From Salicibibacter cibi (GTDB lineage Bacteria > Bacillota > Bacilli > Bacillales > Marinococcaceae), in assembly GCF_016495865.1 (NCBI RefSeq), contig NZ_CP054706.1, positions 2,294,001-2,358,000 on the forward strand: DNA of 64,000 bases. Reading direction: 5' to 3'. A program made the position numbers and the translations under genes. Under the pieces are notes generated by a model. It ran no database searches and had not been told where the DNA came from. It was given only the letters and a program-made list of their open reading frames with translations. Positions 1 to 8,309 of the stretch are shown piece by piece. Each line of letters opens with the position of its first letter. Positions within the stretch are counted from its first letter, which is position 1.

Positions 1-996
1 TCGCTTCCCGACCGCTGCCGGAAGCGCCGCTCCACCTCCCGAAATCGCTTTCAGAGAAGAGATGTCATAGTCGTGAATATGTGGATTCGCAAGGAAATCA
101 ACCAACATTGTGCTGATATTCACCCAATTGGTACATTTATAACGATCAATCATTTCCAATGCGTGTTGCCGGTTCCACCTCGTCAAGATGACAATGGAAG
201 CGCCGATGGTTAAGGGCGCCAGCAAACAAGCCATGACCCCTGTAACATGGAAAAACGGCAATGCAGCCAGATGAACAGTGCTATTGGTGGCGTTGCCCTG
301 ATGGATACCGCCAAATATATTGGCTTGGTAGGAATAATGCGTATGAACACACCCTTTTGGCATCCCTGTTGTTCCTGATGTGTAAGGTAAAAAAGCTACA
401 TCTTCTTGTTTCCCGGCATATTCACTTGGGATATAATTGTTAGCTAACGCGTCATTCCAAGTAACTTCAGAATGGTTTTTCGCGGGCGCACTGACGGCGT
501 CAGGCAGATCCGAAAATACCTCCCGATCCGGCAAATAATCAGAGTATGCCGCAACGAGAATAGATTCGAGTGTCGTTGTCGCTTTTAACCCTTGCACGTT
601 TTCATAGATTTCCTGACCAACGATCCCCACCTTGATCCCGCAATCCTTGATGCAAAACGCCAATTCGGCCGCTTTGTTCATCGGATTGATCGGAACAACC
701 ACCGCCCCTACACGCAAAATAGCAAAGAGCGAGATGATATATTGCGGGGCGTTTTGCATGTAAAGCATCACGCGATCGCCTTTTCTGACGTTAAACCCAT
801 GTTCCAGATAGCCCGCAAGCCCTTCCACTTCTAAAAATAAATCGGTATACGTATACGAAGCCCCGTAATAGTGAACGGCCACTTTGTCCGGGTATCTCTT
901 CGCACTCACTAACAAGTTGTCATAGACGGTCGTCCCCGGTACCGTCAACGTTTTCGGCAACCGTTCCGGCCACGACGGATAATGTTTCGTGTTCAT
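1..996 (-). CDS. Long-chain fatty acyl-CoA ligase (AMP-forming), 3' part beyond left edge
   Basis: Reading frame open from an ATG at 994-996 to the window edge (332 codons seen); the C-terminal part is missing. The protein belongs to the AMP-binding (ANL) superfamily, which activates a carboxylic acid with ATP and then forms the CoA thioester. The P-loop-like motif YTSGTTGMPKG lies near residue 205, and an N-terminal segment with HYYGASYTYTDL is typical of FadD-like ligases. A strong Shine-Dalgarno (AGGGGGAAAG) precedes the ATG. The start is 49 bp downstream of the E2 stop, so the gene may be cotranscribed with the dehydrogenase genes. It resembles the ligase at 24527-26176. Substrate chain length is unknown. 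Confidence 0.88.
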   Translation of the reverse strand, partial: MNTKHYPSWPERLPKTLTVPGTTVYDNLLVSAKRYPDKVAVHYYGASYTYTDLFLEVEGLAGYLEHGFNVRKGDRVMLYMQNAPQYIISLFAILRVGAVVVPINPMNKAAELAFCIKDCGIKVGIVGQEIYENVQGLKATTTLESILVAAYSDYLPDREVFSDLPDAVSAPAKNHSEVTWNDALANNYIPSEYAGKQEDVAFLPYTSGTTGMPKGCVHTHYSYQANIFGGIHQGNATNSTVHLAALPFFHVTGVMACLLAPLTIGASIVILTRWNRQHALEMIDRYKCTNWVNISTMLVDFLANPHIHDYDISSLKAISGGGAALPAAVGKR

Positions 997-1045
997 GAAT
1001 CTTTCCCCCTAAAAATAATGTTCTTCTTCCGCGTTTGTCTTTTTT

Positions 1046-2200
1046 TCACCCCCCTTTTAGGATAAATAACTCAGGTTTTTCCAAATAAGCTTCCAGAGAA
1101 CTCATAAACTGACCACAGTGTTCTCCGTCGATCACACGATGATCAAAGGTTATAGACATTCCCATTACATCACCAATTTGAATCTCATTATCTTTAACAA
1201 CTGGCTTTCTTTTGATGGCATGGACACCAAGAATAGCGACCTCCGGCGGATTAATGATAGGGGTTGCGAAAAAGCCTCCGCTTCTCCCTGTATTGGAAAT
1301 GGTAAACGTACTGCCCGATAATTCGTCCGATCTTAATTTTTTTGCACGCGCTCGTGTGGACAGGTCTTCAATACTGTTCGCAATCTCTTCCACACTTAAC
1401 TTATCTGCTGCTTTAAGAACCGGAACGACCAAACCATCTTCCGTCGCAGTAGCAATTCCGATATGAATATCTGTTTGATAATGAAAAAGCATATTTTCTT
1501 TATCAACTCTGCCGTTAAATCTTGGGTTTTGTTTTAATGAAAGTGCCACAGCTTTTACAATAAAAGGCAAATAGGTTAATGTGCTATTTTGCACCTCGTT
1601 TTTTAGTAAACTTCGAAATTCACTTAAACGACTCACATCCACTTCATCCATCCCCGTGCATTGAGGAATTTCATTCATGGAATGAGTCATATTTTCAAAG
1701 ATCTTTTTCCTGACCCCTTTGATCGGTTCACTATGAGATTCAGAAAGATTTGGCGCTTCATTACCTTTTTCATGAAGACGCACATCATCTGCCGTTATCT
1801 TTCCGGCTCTCCCCGTCGGGGTGACCTCAGATATCGTAACCCCGAGTTGCCTGGCCAGCTTTCTCACCGTGGGCGCGGCTTTTACTCTTCGAGAAGGAGA
1901 ATGACTGTTAATCTTTTTATTGGATTCATCTTTTTCGTCCTCTCCATCATTCATTCCCTCGCTTTCCGTTTTTATAGAAATTAGCGTTTCTCCAACTTTG
2001 ATACTTGCCCCTTCCTCCCCACCTCTTTCATAAATGACTCCAGCGTACGGGGACGTGATTTCCACAACAGCTTTGTCGGTTTGTACTTCTGCTATATTTT
2101 CATTTTCTTTGACCGCATCCCCTTTGTCCACAAACCATGTCACGACCTCCGCCTCGTGTAATCCTTCCCCAATATCCGGTAGCTTGAAATCTTTAATCAT
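1046..2200 (-). CDS. 2-oxoacid dehydrogenase E2, dihydrolipoamide acyltransferase
   Basis: 384 aa with the three E2 domains in order: an N-terminal lipoyl domain with the lipoyl lysine K43 in QTDKAVVEI, an E3/E1-binding peripheral domain around residues 108-145 (APTVRKLARQLGV), and a C-terminal acyltransferase domain with the DHRVIDG active-site motif at 353-359. It transfers the acyl group from lipoamide to CoA in pyruvate- or branched-chain-type complexes in the cytosol. Only one lipoyl domain is present. It follows E1 beta by 15 bp and has a GGAGGGGG ribosome site. No dihydrolipoamide dehydrogenase (E3) follows. The sequence alone does not decide between PDH, BCKDH and acetoin dehydrogenase. 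Confidence 0.93.
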   Translation of the reverse strand: MIKDFKLPDIGEGLHEAEVVTWFVDKGDAVKENENIAEVQTDKAVVEITSPYAGVIYERGGEEGASIKVGETLISIKTESEGMNDGEDEKDESNKKINSHSPSRRVKAAPTVRKLARQLGVTISEVTPTGRAGKITADDVRLHEKGNEAPNLSESHSEPIKGVRKKIFENMTHSMNEIPQCTGMDEVDVSRLSEFRSLLKNEVQNSTLTYLPFIVKAVALSLKQNPRFNGRVDKENMLFHYQTDIHIGIATATEDGLVVPVLKAADKLSVEEIANSIEDLSTRARAKKLRSDELSGSTFTISNTGRSGGFFATPIINPPEVAILGVHAIKRKPVVKDNEIQIGDVMGMSITFDHRVIDGEHCGQFMSSLEAYLEKPELFILKGG

Positions 2201-2215
2201 CCGATAACCCCCTCC

Positions 2216-3202
2216 TCAATCTAGTGACAATTCCCAGACATGTTTGACTTCCCGTACAATTCTATCCATAGATGGAATCCACTCATTTTCGACCGTCGCC
2301 ACCGGGTACGGGCTATCGTAACCAGTCACACGAAGCACCGGCGCAGATATATAAAACAATGCTTTTTCATTAATAATTGCCGATATTTCCGCTCCTACTC
2401 CTGCAGATTTAACAGCTTCATGAACAACGACACACCGACTTGTTTTCATCACCGAATCAATAATCGTCTCTTCATCGAGCGGGACGATCGTTCGAAGATC
2501 GATTAATTCTATGGAGTAACCATTCTCCTCAAGCATTTGCACGGCTTTTTTCGTCTCGGCCATCGCCGCTCCCCAGCTAATCAGGGTGATATCCGATCCT
2601 TCCATTACAACGTTTGCCTCTCCTATCTCTATCGTGAAACGTTCCTCTTCTACATTTTCGCGTAAGGCACGGTACAGCTTCATTGGTTCAAGAAAAAGAA
2701 CCGGATCAGGATCCGCGATCGCCGCGCTTAATAATCCTTTGGCATCGCTTGGCGTAGAAGGCATGATTACTTTAATGCCTGCCGAATGCATAAATAAAGC
2801 CTCTAAGCTGTCCGAATGAAGCTCCGGTGTTTTTACGCCACCGCTGTAAGGCGCCCGAATGACCATAGGCGCATGATAATTACCGGCGGAACGAAAGCGA
2901 ATGCGCGCGGCTTGTGCAGCAATTTGATCCATCGATTCATAGATAAACCCCAGAAATTGAATTTCAGCGACAGGTTTAAGTCCACGAACGGCCATCCCAA
3001 CCGCTGTGCCAATAATCGCCGATTCCGCCAGTGGGGTGTCCACCACTCGCCGTTCTCCAAACGTATCGACAAGTCCATCCGTTGCCCTGAAAACACCGCC
3101 GTTCCTGCCAATATCTTCACCTAAAATCAGTACATTTTCATCTTTCTCCATCTCTTGCTTAAGCGTGAAATTAATGGCTTCGATCATATTCATCTCAGTC
3201 AT
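2216..3202 (-). CDS. 2-oxoacid dehydrogenase E1 component, beta subunit
   Basis: 328 aa from the chosen ATG at 3200-3202, which overlaps the E1 alpha stop as ATGA and has a GGGGGAG site at good spacing; a further upstream in-frame start inside E1 alpha would add 8 residues and has no such site. The protein shows the transketolase-like pyrimidine-binding region (ILGEDIGRNGGVFRATDGL) and the C-terminal transketolase domain. It pairs with the alpha subunit to form the thiamine-diphosphate decarboxylase that loads lipoamide on E2. Translational coupling to E1 alpha fits an equimolar alpha2beta2 complex. Confidence 0.93.
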   Translation of the reverse strand: MTEMNMIEAINFTLKQEMEKDENVLILGEDIGRNGGVFRATDGLVDTFGERRVVDTPLAESAIIGTAVGMAVRGLKPVAEIQFLGFIYESMDQIAAQAARIRFRSAGNYHAPMVIRAPYSGGVKTPELHSDSLEALFMHSAGIKVIMPSTPSDAKGLLSAAIADPDPVLFLEPMKLYRALRENVEEERFTIEIGEANVVMEGSDITLISWGAAMAETKKAVQMLEENGYSIELIDLRTIVPLDEETIIDSVMKTSRCVVVHEAVKSAGVGAEISAIINEKALFYISAPVLRVTGYDSPYPVATVENEWIPSMDRIVREVKHVWELSLD

Positions 3203-4263
3203 TTGCTCTCCCCCGATCCTTCCCACTCCAGTATTTGTTCTTTCAAACGATTCGTCGGTTTTTCATATACATGCCCAAGAGCCTCACCGAGTGAAGCAGT
3301 CGTTGTCTCTGCAGCTTCATTAAAAGCCTGTTTCAACTCCTCTTCTATCGAAGCATTTAAATCCTGCTCTTCCTCCTCCGACCATAACTGTAGACCTTCA
3401 AGCCATTTTCGATAACGAAAGATTGGATCTTTCTTATCCCATGCTTCATCTGCTTCCCTAGACCTGTACTTGGACGGATCATCCGAAGTTGTATGAGGTC
3501 CCATACGATGAGTTAGTGCTTCTATCAATACAGGTTTCCCTTCTCTTGCAAGCGATCTTGCTTGTTTCATTGTTTCGTAGACGGCAACCGCATCATTTCC
3601 ATCGACTTGAACACCTGTCATCCCGTAGGCAAGAGCTTTTTGGGCAATCGATTGGCTATTGGTTTGTTTATGGTACGGAACGCTGATTGCCCATTGATTA
3701 TTTTGCACAAAATAAATGACAGGCAACTGAAACACGCTGGCAAAATTCAGTGCTTCATGGAAATCTCCTTGAGATGTAGCTCCATCACCAACATAGGCAA
3801 CACTCACTGCACCATTGGTTTTGTACTGGTCTGCCCAGGCACTGCCTGCTGCATGCAAGGTTTGAGCGCCAATAATGATTTGTACTGGAAATATGCGCTC
3901 TTCTTTTAATATGCCGCCATGCAAATGCCCCATCGCGTACTTAAAAAACGACGAAGGCTTCGTACCTCGTACAAAGCATGCTCCTGCTTCCCGGTAGCTT
4001 GGAAAAATCCAATCCTTTTTTTCAAGGGCAAACGCGCTGCCTACCTGAGCCGCTTCCTGGCCGATAAGCGGTGCATAGGTGCCAATTCTTCCTTGACGCT
4101 GAAATTTAACCGCTAATTCATCAAAACGTCTGGCTTTCACCATCCATTTGTAAATCTCTAGCTTTTCTTCATCAGAAATACTGGTTTCCCCTGTTAATAT
4201 ACCTTGCTCATTAAGTTGTTGTAATGGGTTTACATCAATGATGTTCGGCTCAATCCAATTCAT
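3199..4263 (-). CDS. pdhA: 2-oxoacid (pyruvate-type) dehydrogenase E1 component, alpha subunit
   Basis: 354 aa. The thiamine diphosphate signature runs from GDG at 159-161 to NN at 188-189. The N-terminal half (residues about 40-120, with QGRIGTYAPLIGQEAAQVG) is closer in pattern to Bacillus PdhA than to BkdAA, but the substrate remains an inference. It is the first gene of the E1alpha-E1beta-E2 operon, with a GAGGGGGC ribosome site, and its upstream region carries a dyad at 4348-4373. Since Bacillaceae usually carry a complete pdhABCD elsewhere, this is likely an accessory complex linked to the catabolic genes around it. Confidence 0.88.
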   Translation of the reverse strand: MNWIEPNIIDVNPLQQLNEQGILTGETSISDEEKLEIYKWMVKARRFDELAVKFQRQGRIGTYAPLIGQEAAQVGSAFALEKKDWIFPSYREAGACFVRGTKPSSFFKYAMGHLHGGILKEERIFPVQIIIGAQTLHAAGSAWADQYKTNGAVSVAYVGDGATSQGDFHEALNFASVFQLPVIYFVQNNQWAISVPYHKQTNSQSIAQKALAYGMTGVQVDGNDAVAVYETMKQARSLAREGKPVLIEALTHRMGPHTTSDDPSKYRSREADEAWDKKDPIFRYRKWLEGLQLWSEEEEQDLNASIEEELKQAFNEAAETTTASLGEALGHVYEKPTNRLKEQILEWEGSGESK

Positions 4264-4347
4264 TTACAAGCCCCCTCTTTATTATTAGAAAACTTGGCTT
4301 TTCGCCAAACTTTTATGGAGAAAAAGCATTAGTTGCACTTATGCAGG

Positions 4348-4373
4348 TAAGAAAGTTGATTTCTACTTTCTTA
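4348..4373. promoter_or_regulatory. Inverted repeat upstream of the E1 alpha gene
   Basis: Two perfect 9-bp arms, TAAGAAAGT and ACTTTCTTA, separated by 8 bp, about 85-110 bp upstream of the E1 alpha start. The spacing suits a dimeric regulator, but no partner is identified; a weak hairpin is the alternative. A second small hairpin (TTGGC-TTTTC-GCCAA) lies closer to the gene, at about 4294-4308. Confidence 0.4.
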
Positions 4374-4551
4374 TCTACTGAAAAAACTTCCTACCAGGCG
4401 CGTTGATTATCCGGATAAAAATGACATAAAGAAATATGAGGTTTCGTGAAATCTTATTTAAGATGAAAAGCATGTTAAACATACCGTGTTTTGTTACATT
4501 TACGAACTAATTCGGCGTTCAGTAGCCACTATGGATCCCAAAACCCAAGCC

Positions 4552-4813
4552 TGCGGACTCTCTTGGCTTCGGATCGACGCTTTGAGTCCGCAGATATTGT
4601 GCATGAGGACTCTCCTGGTTTCGGATCGGCATTTTGAAGTCCGCAGATCTTGGTTCTGAGGACTCTCCTGGCTTCGGATCGGCGCTTTGAGTCCGCAGAT
4701 CTTGGTTCTGAGGTCTCGCTTGGCTTCGAATCGGCATTTTGAGTCCGCAGATCTTGGTTCTGAGGACTCTCTTGGCTTCGGATCGGCGTTTTGAGTCTTC
4801 AGATCTTGTGCAT
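4552..4813. repeat. Five tandem copies of a 52-bp hairpin repeat (family A)
   Basis: Copies begin at about 4552, 4605, 4658, 4710 and 4762; all are 52-53 bp. Each unit contains GAGTCCGCAGA and, across the unit junction, TCTGAGGACTC, which pair as an 11-bp stem with one mismatch and a 7-nt loop (TCTTGGT). The region lies between the 3' end of the permease gene and the upstream region of E1 alpha. Because 52 is not a multiple of 3, a reading frame across it shifts phase every unit, so the apparent 140-codon minus-strand frame (4519-4941) is not taken as a gene. The rest of 4264-4983 holds only the dyad described separately. Confidence 0.85.
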
Positions 4814-4983
4814 GAGGAATTTTCTGATACTAAACAGTTTTCTCTTTTCATACCAGAAGGTATTTCTACATTCGGAACTTCCAATAGATAACATTTTACT
4901 ATGATGCCTTGGATTGCTCCATGATCGAACATATAGGACACCTATGTGAAGGTATTTTAAGGTAAATCAACGCAAATGATTTC

Positions 4984-6345
4984 CTACATCTCTTCACTTT
5001 TGTTTGCATCCTCTTTATGATTTATATTCTTCCTATCGATACCCATCATTAAGATATATAACACTACTCCGGCACCAAGCCCCCACTCGGGGCCTTCAAG
5101 CGCTGTCAATGTGCCAATGAATAGGGTTATGCCACGACCCACGTTGGTTGTAACCATATTCATAGCAATATAGGCACAGGCAAAACCAGTGAGCAGTAAA
5201 GTCAATGACAGTGCAACGTCCAATATTGGAAGTAACAAGGTGATAACAGGCATTAAAAAGCCTAACGGCAGTGAGAGCCAAAAAACATTTATTGTACCTG
5301 TAAATATCGAATCCATCACTTTTTGCCCTTGTTTGTACCGCTCAATAACAAACACCTGTAAACCTGTCCAAATGGGACCGTGTAAAGGAACGAAAGCGCC
5401 CCCGGTAAATAAATAGCCGAAGTTGCGAATAGCTAAAGAATAATGCGAACGTGTATAATTAATATCAATCTTTTCATCCGGTCTATGCTTACCGGCCTCT
5501 CTAATCAAACTATCGGCCACTAGCAAATCTCCGAAAACCAAAACATAAATGATTAGCGCCAATGGAATGGCTGCCATAATCATATCCCAAGACGGCAAAC
5601 CAACGCCAAAAGGGGTTAACGTAGCAAACATTTCTCCAAATTGTGGCACAAATATGCCCCATTGTATGTCAAATTGGATCTCACCAGTAATACTCCCCGT
5701 AATCCCCGCGACAATAAATCCAACCAACAAAGCATTAGCCGCTAATAATGCTTTAATTTTACCACTGGGTATTTTCTGGAAAGGTATAGAATACATAATC
5801 AAGAGCACAACAATCCAGGCACTAATTAATGTAAAGGGGAGCTCTTGAACTCTTTCAAATTCATCCATAAAGGCAGCAATGGCTGCACCCAAAATGATTC
5901 CTGCTTTCAGCGCATCCGGGACGAGACGATTGAATCTTTCGCCTAAACCCGTGACAGCAAAAAACAGAAAGATGGCTGACACGCCAATCATTAAAGCCAT
6001 CATCGCGTGCACCGCTTCAGTGCCGGGAGTGAACCCACCGAGGAACACAATAATCAAAGGTAATGCAGGCGTGATCCATCCCGGAACATGAGGCTCTCCA
6101 AATAAAAATGTGTGCGCCCATACCCAAAATCCTTGAATGGCAAGGGTCGTCCATGCCACCTCAAACGGCACATCAAAGAATTCCATCATTAAGGGAGCCA
6201 AAGCACCCCCATTGGCTACCGCAATGATCGCTCCTTGGATAACCACCGGCCAGGAAACATCGACATGAACACCTGGGAGTCGTGTTGTGAACGGTCCCCA
6301 ATTGACTCCAGGCTGAATGCCGCCATACTTTCTTTTTTTAGCCAT
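4984..6345 (-). CDS. Polytopic membrane permease, substrate unknown
   Basis: 453 aa from the chosen ATG (6343-6345; MAKKRKYGG). A GTG at 6406-6408 with AAGGAA upstream would add 21 residues and cannot be excluded. The protein is hydrophobic throughout, with about a dozen membrane segments and glycine/proline-rich re-entrant-like stretches (GEPHVPGWITPALPL, NVGRGITLFIGT) that recall the NCS2/SLC23 nucleobase and anion transporter fold. I do not recognise the family with certainty. Hairpin repeat arrays lie on both sides. It appears to be a single-gene transcription unit. Confidence 0.75.
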   Translation of the reverse strand: MAKKRKYGGIQPGVNWGPFTTRLPGVHVDVSWPVVIQGAIIAVANGGALAPLMMEFFDVPFEVAWTTLAIQGFWVWAHTFLFGEPHVPGWITPALPLIIVFLGGFTPGTEAVHAMMALMIGVSAIFLFFAVTGLGERFNRLVPDALKAGIILGAAIAAFMDEFERVQELPFTLISAWIVVLLIMYSIPFQKIPSGKIKALLAANALLVGFIVAGITGSITGEIQFDIQWGIFVPQFGEMFATLTPFGVGLPSWDMIMAAIPLALIIYVLVFGDLLVADSLIREAGKHRPDEKIDINYTRSHYSLAIRNFGYLFTGGAFVPLHGPIWTGLQVFVIERYKQGQKVMDSIFTGTINVFWLSLPLGFLMPVITLLLPILDVALSLTLLLTGFACAYIAMNMVTTNVGRGITLFIGTLTALEGPEWGLGAGVVLYILMMGIDRKNINHKEDANKSEEM

Positions 6346-6450
6346 GAAATCACCATCTCCCGTGCTGAGGTTATATAATTTCTTAATCTTAACATTCGAC
6401 GGATACACTTAATTTCCTTTATTAACAATTAACTAGTGCAAGGTAGTTTA

Positions 6451-6469
6451 ATTACCCTATAATGGTAAT
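6451..6469. promoter_or_regulatory. Inverted repeat upstream of the permease gene
   Basis: ATTACC-ctataat-GGTAAT, perfect 6-bp arms, with another half-related arm (GGTAG) just upstream. It lies about 105-125 bp before the permease start in an AT-rich stretch and could be an operator overlapping the promoter. Its regulator is unknown. Confidence 0.35.
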
Positions 6470-6530
6470 AGTTGGTATAAGTTCGGTCGGCAACGCTTTT
6501 GGATGGCTCCCTAACGGACAATTTACCGCA

Positions 6531-6790
6531 TCATGGTGACCGAAAAAGCGGTCGGTTCTCGCTTTCGGTCGCCATAACCGTTTTATGGCGACCGTAATGG
6601 CCTGAATCGAAAGCGGTCGGGCGTCATAGTTGCTTCATGGAGACCGAAAAGGCTTGTATCGAAAGCATTCGGGCGGCATGGCTGCCTCATGGCGACCGAA
6701 CGAGCGATTGGCTTTCGTTTTCGGTCACCATGAACCGTTTCATGATGACTGGGAAGCCCTGCTTCGCAAGAAGACATTCGGTCAGTGACG
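6531..6790. repeat. Five tandem copies of a 52-bp palindromic repeat (family B)
   Basis: Units start at 6531, 6583, 6635, 6687 and 6740, that is every 52-53 bp. The best unit (copy 1) runs TCATGGTGACCGAAA ... TTTCGGTCGCCATAA, so each unit folds into a long stem. Copies are more diverged than in family A, and a further weak unit may precede them at about 6479. The array lies between the 3' end of the MFS gene and the permease. The 75-codon minus-strand frame across it (6583-6810) is treated as spurious. Confidence 0.75.
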
Positions 6791-6893
6791 ATAGCCTTTG
6801 ATACCTTCACTCGAGCTGTTGCAGTTTAATCCAATCGATCACTAACCCCAGTTTGAAGTCCTAATCCCGTCTTCCGGTCGTCGGTGTGATCGC

Positions 6894-8282
6894 TTATTTT
6901 CGAGAGGCTGCACTAGATGAGGTGTTGTCAGACAAATGTTTACGATCGCTATTCTCCAAACGCAAGTAAAGACGAAACACAATATAGGCGATAACCATCC
7001 AGCCTAAATATACGAAAAATAGATTGCGGAAGATCGCTTCCGGGGGCAGATGCTGCTGAACAGTAATGAGCATTCCGGCGACGCCGGCTCCGAATGCGCC
7101 TCCTACAAACTGAGATAATTGCACGACGCCCATCCCTGCGCCAATGAGCTGTACCGGCAGTATTTTGGAGACTTCATTATTCGCACTTGCGAGCAAAATG
7201 TTCGAGCCGGCAAATGCGATGAATAATATGCCGAGCACTGCGTACGGAGAGACGTTTCCCAAAAATGCAAACAGCAGAAACGCGATGAATAGAAGCATCA
7301 AGCCCGCCCGGATGACCATTATCGACCCTTTGCCGTCTATCATTCTGCCTGCCACAATGGTCGCGAATGTTGCCAACATCGCCCCGGGAAACATAATGAC
7401 CCCAATCTCCAACGGACTTCTTTGAAAAAGTTCATCCAACAGAATCGGTACTGTAAATAATGTTGCAAAGTTCATAAATAAAGCTGTAAACGGCATGAGG
7501 AGTAACAGCAAGTAACTTCGATGATGGAGCAACTCAGGCTGGATGAATGGAATATCACTCTTATGAAGATGTTTCCATAAGAGGACCATCGCAGGAACCG
7601 AAAAAATAATGGCAACGTAGCTTCCGCCCGTCACAAACAATAATAATCCTCCCGCGGAAACACCGACAAGGAACGCTCCAAGCATGTCAAACTTCACGGT
7701 TTTATTTTCTTCGGATGGCAAATGTTTGCGAATGACGGGTAAAATCAGCAGTACGGCAAAAGGGGCGAGAAACAAGTAATTCCAGCCCCATTGTTCCGTA
7801 AGCAGTCCGCCAACGAGCGGTCCCAATCCGAATCCTAATACTGCGGTGGACGCAATGACCGTCATCGCTTTGCCCCGCCTGCTTACCGGGATATATTTTG
7901 ATGCAAGTACAACGACTAAGCTCGGGAGCGTACCTGCACCCACCGCTTGAAAAAGGCGGGCGAGGAGCAACACGAGAAATGTGTTGGCAAAAAATCCGAT
8001 GGCGGATGATATCCCTAAAACGATCAGCCCAAGAGTGATGAGCCTGCGGATGGGGATGTAGTCCGATAGCCGGCTGAATGTGATGGCAGATAAAGCAAAC
8101 ACGATGGAATAACCGGATACAAGCCACGTCGCCACCGACGAATTGATTTGAAATTCAACAATAACGGTAGGGAGCACAACATTAAACATCGTCGTATTCA
8201 TCGTTATGAGCAACACCCCGATCCCCCAGAAAATCAGGATGAGCCGTTCATTAAATTCGAATGGCTTGCTTGCATGGGGCAT
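6894..8282 (-). CDS. MFS transporter, DHA2-like (drug:H+ antiporter type)
   Basis: 462 aa, hydrophobic, with hallmarks of the major facilitator superfamily: the N-terminal MNTTMFNVVLPTV segment as in Tet(L)/Tet(K)-like proteins, a loop with RLSDYIPIRRL, and the antiporter motif C (GFGLGPLVGG) near residue 150. The family exports drugs, metals or small acids using the proton gradient. A GGAGG site precedes the ATG. It follows the GPH symporter by 27 bp and could share its transcript. The charged serine-rich C-terminus is not conserved in the family as far as I know. Substrate unknown. Confidence 0.85.
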   Translation of the reverse strand: MPHASKPFEFNERLILIFWGIGVLLITMNTTMFNVVLPTVIVEFQINSSVATWLVSGYSIVFALSAITFSRLSDYIPIRRLITLGLIVLGISSAIGFFANTFLVLLLARLFQAVGAGTLPSLVVVLASKYIPVSRRGKAMTVIASTAVLGFGLGPLVGGLLTEQWGWNYLFLAPFAVLLILPVIRKHLPSEENKTVKFDMLGAFLVGVSAGGLLLFVTGGSYVAIIFSVPAMVLLWKHLHKSDIPFIQPELLHHRSYLLLLLMPFTALFMNFATLFTVPILLDELFQRSPLEIGVIMFPGAMLATFATIVAGRMIDGKGSIMVIRAGLMLLFIAFLLFAFLGNVSPYAVLGILFIAFAGSNILLASANNEVSKILPVQLIGAGMGVVQLSQFVGGAFGAGVAGMLITVQQHLPPEAIFRNLFFVYLGWMVIAYIVFRLYLRLENSDRKHLSDNTSSSAASRK

Positions 8283-8309
8283 AAGCGTTCCTCCGGTTAT
8301 TTTTTGCTA

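Noticed and set aside
4294..4308. TTGGC-TTTTC-GCCAA as a sigma-54 promoter or cre box
   Set aside because: No GG-N10-GC spacing and no match to the cre consensus; only a small hairpin.
4519..4941. 140-codon minus-strand reading frame across the 52-bp repeats
   Set aside because: It consists of repeat units read in rotating frames, has no ribosome site and no recognisable domain; the nucleotide repeat explains it.
6583..6810. 75-codon minus-strand frame in the family B repeats
   Set aside because: Same reason: palindromic repeats keep several frames open by chance.
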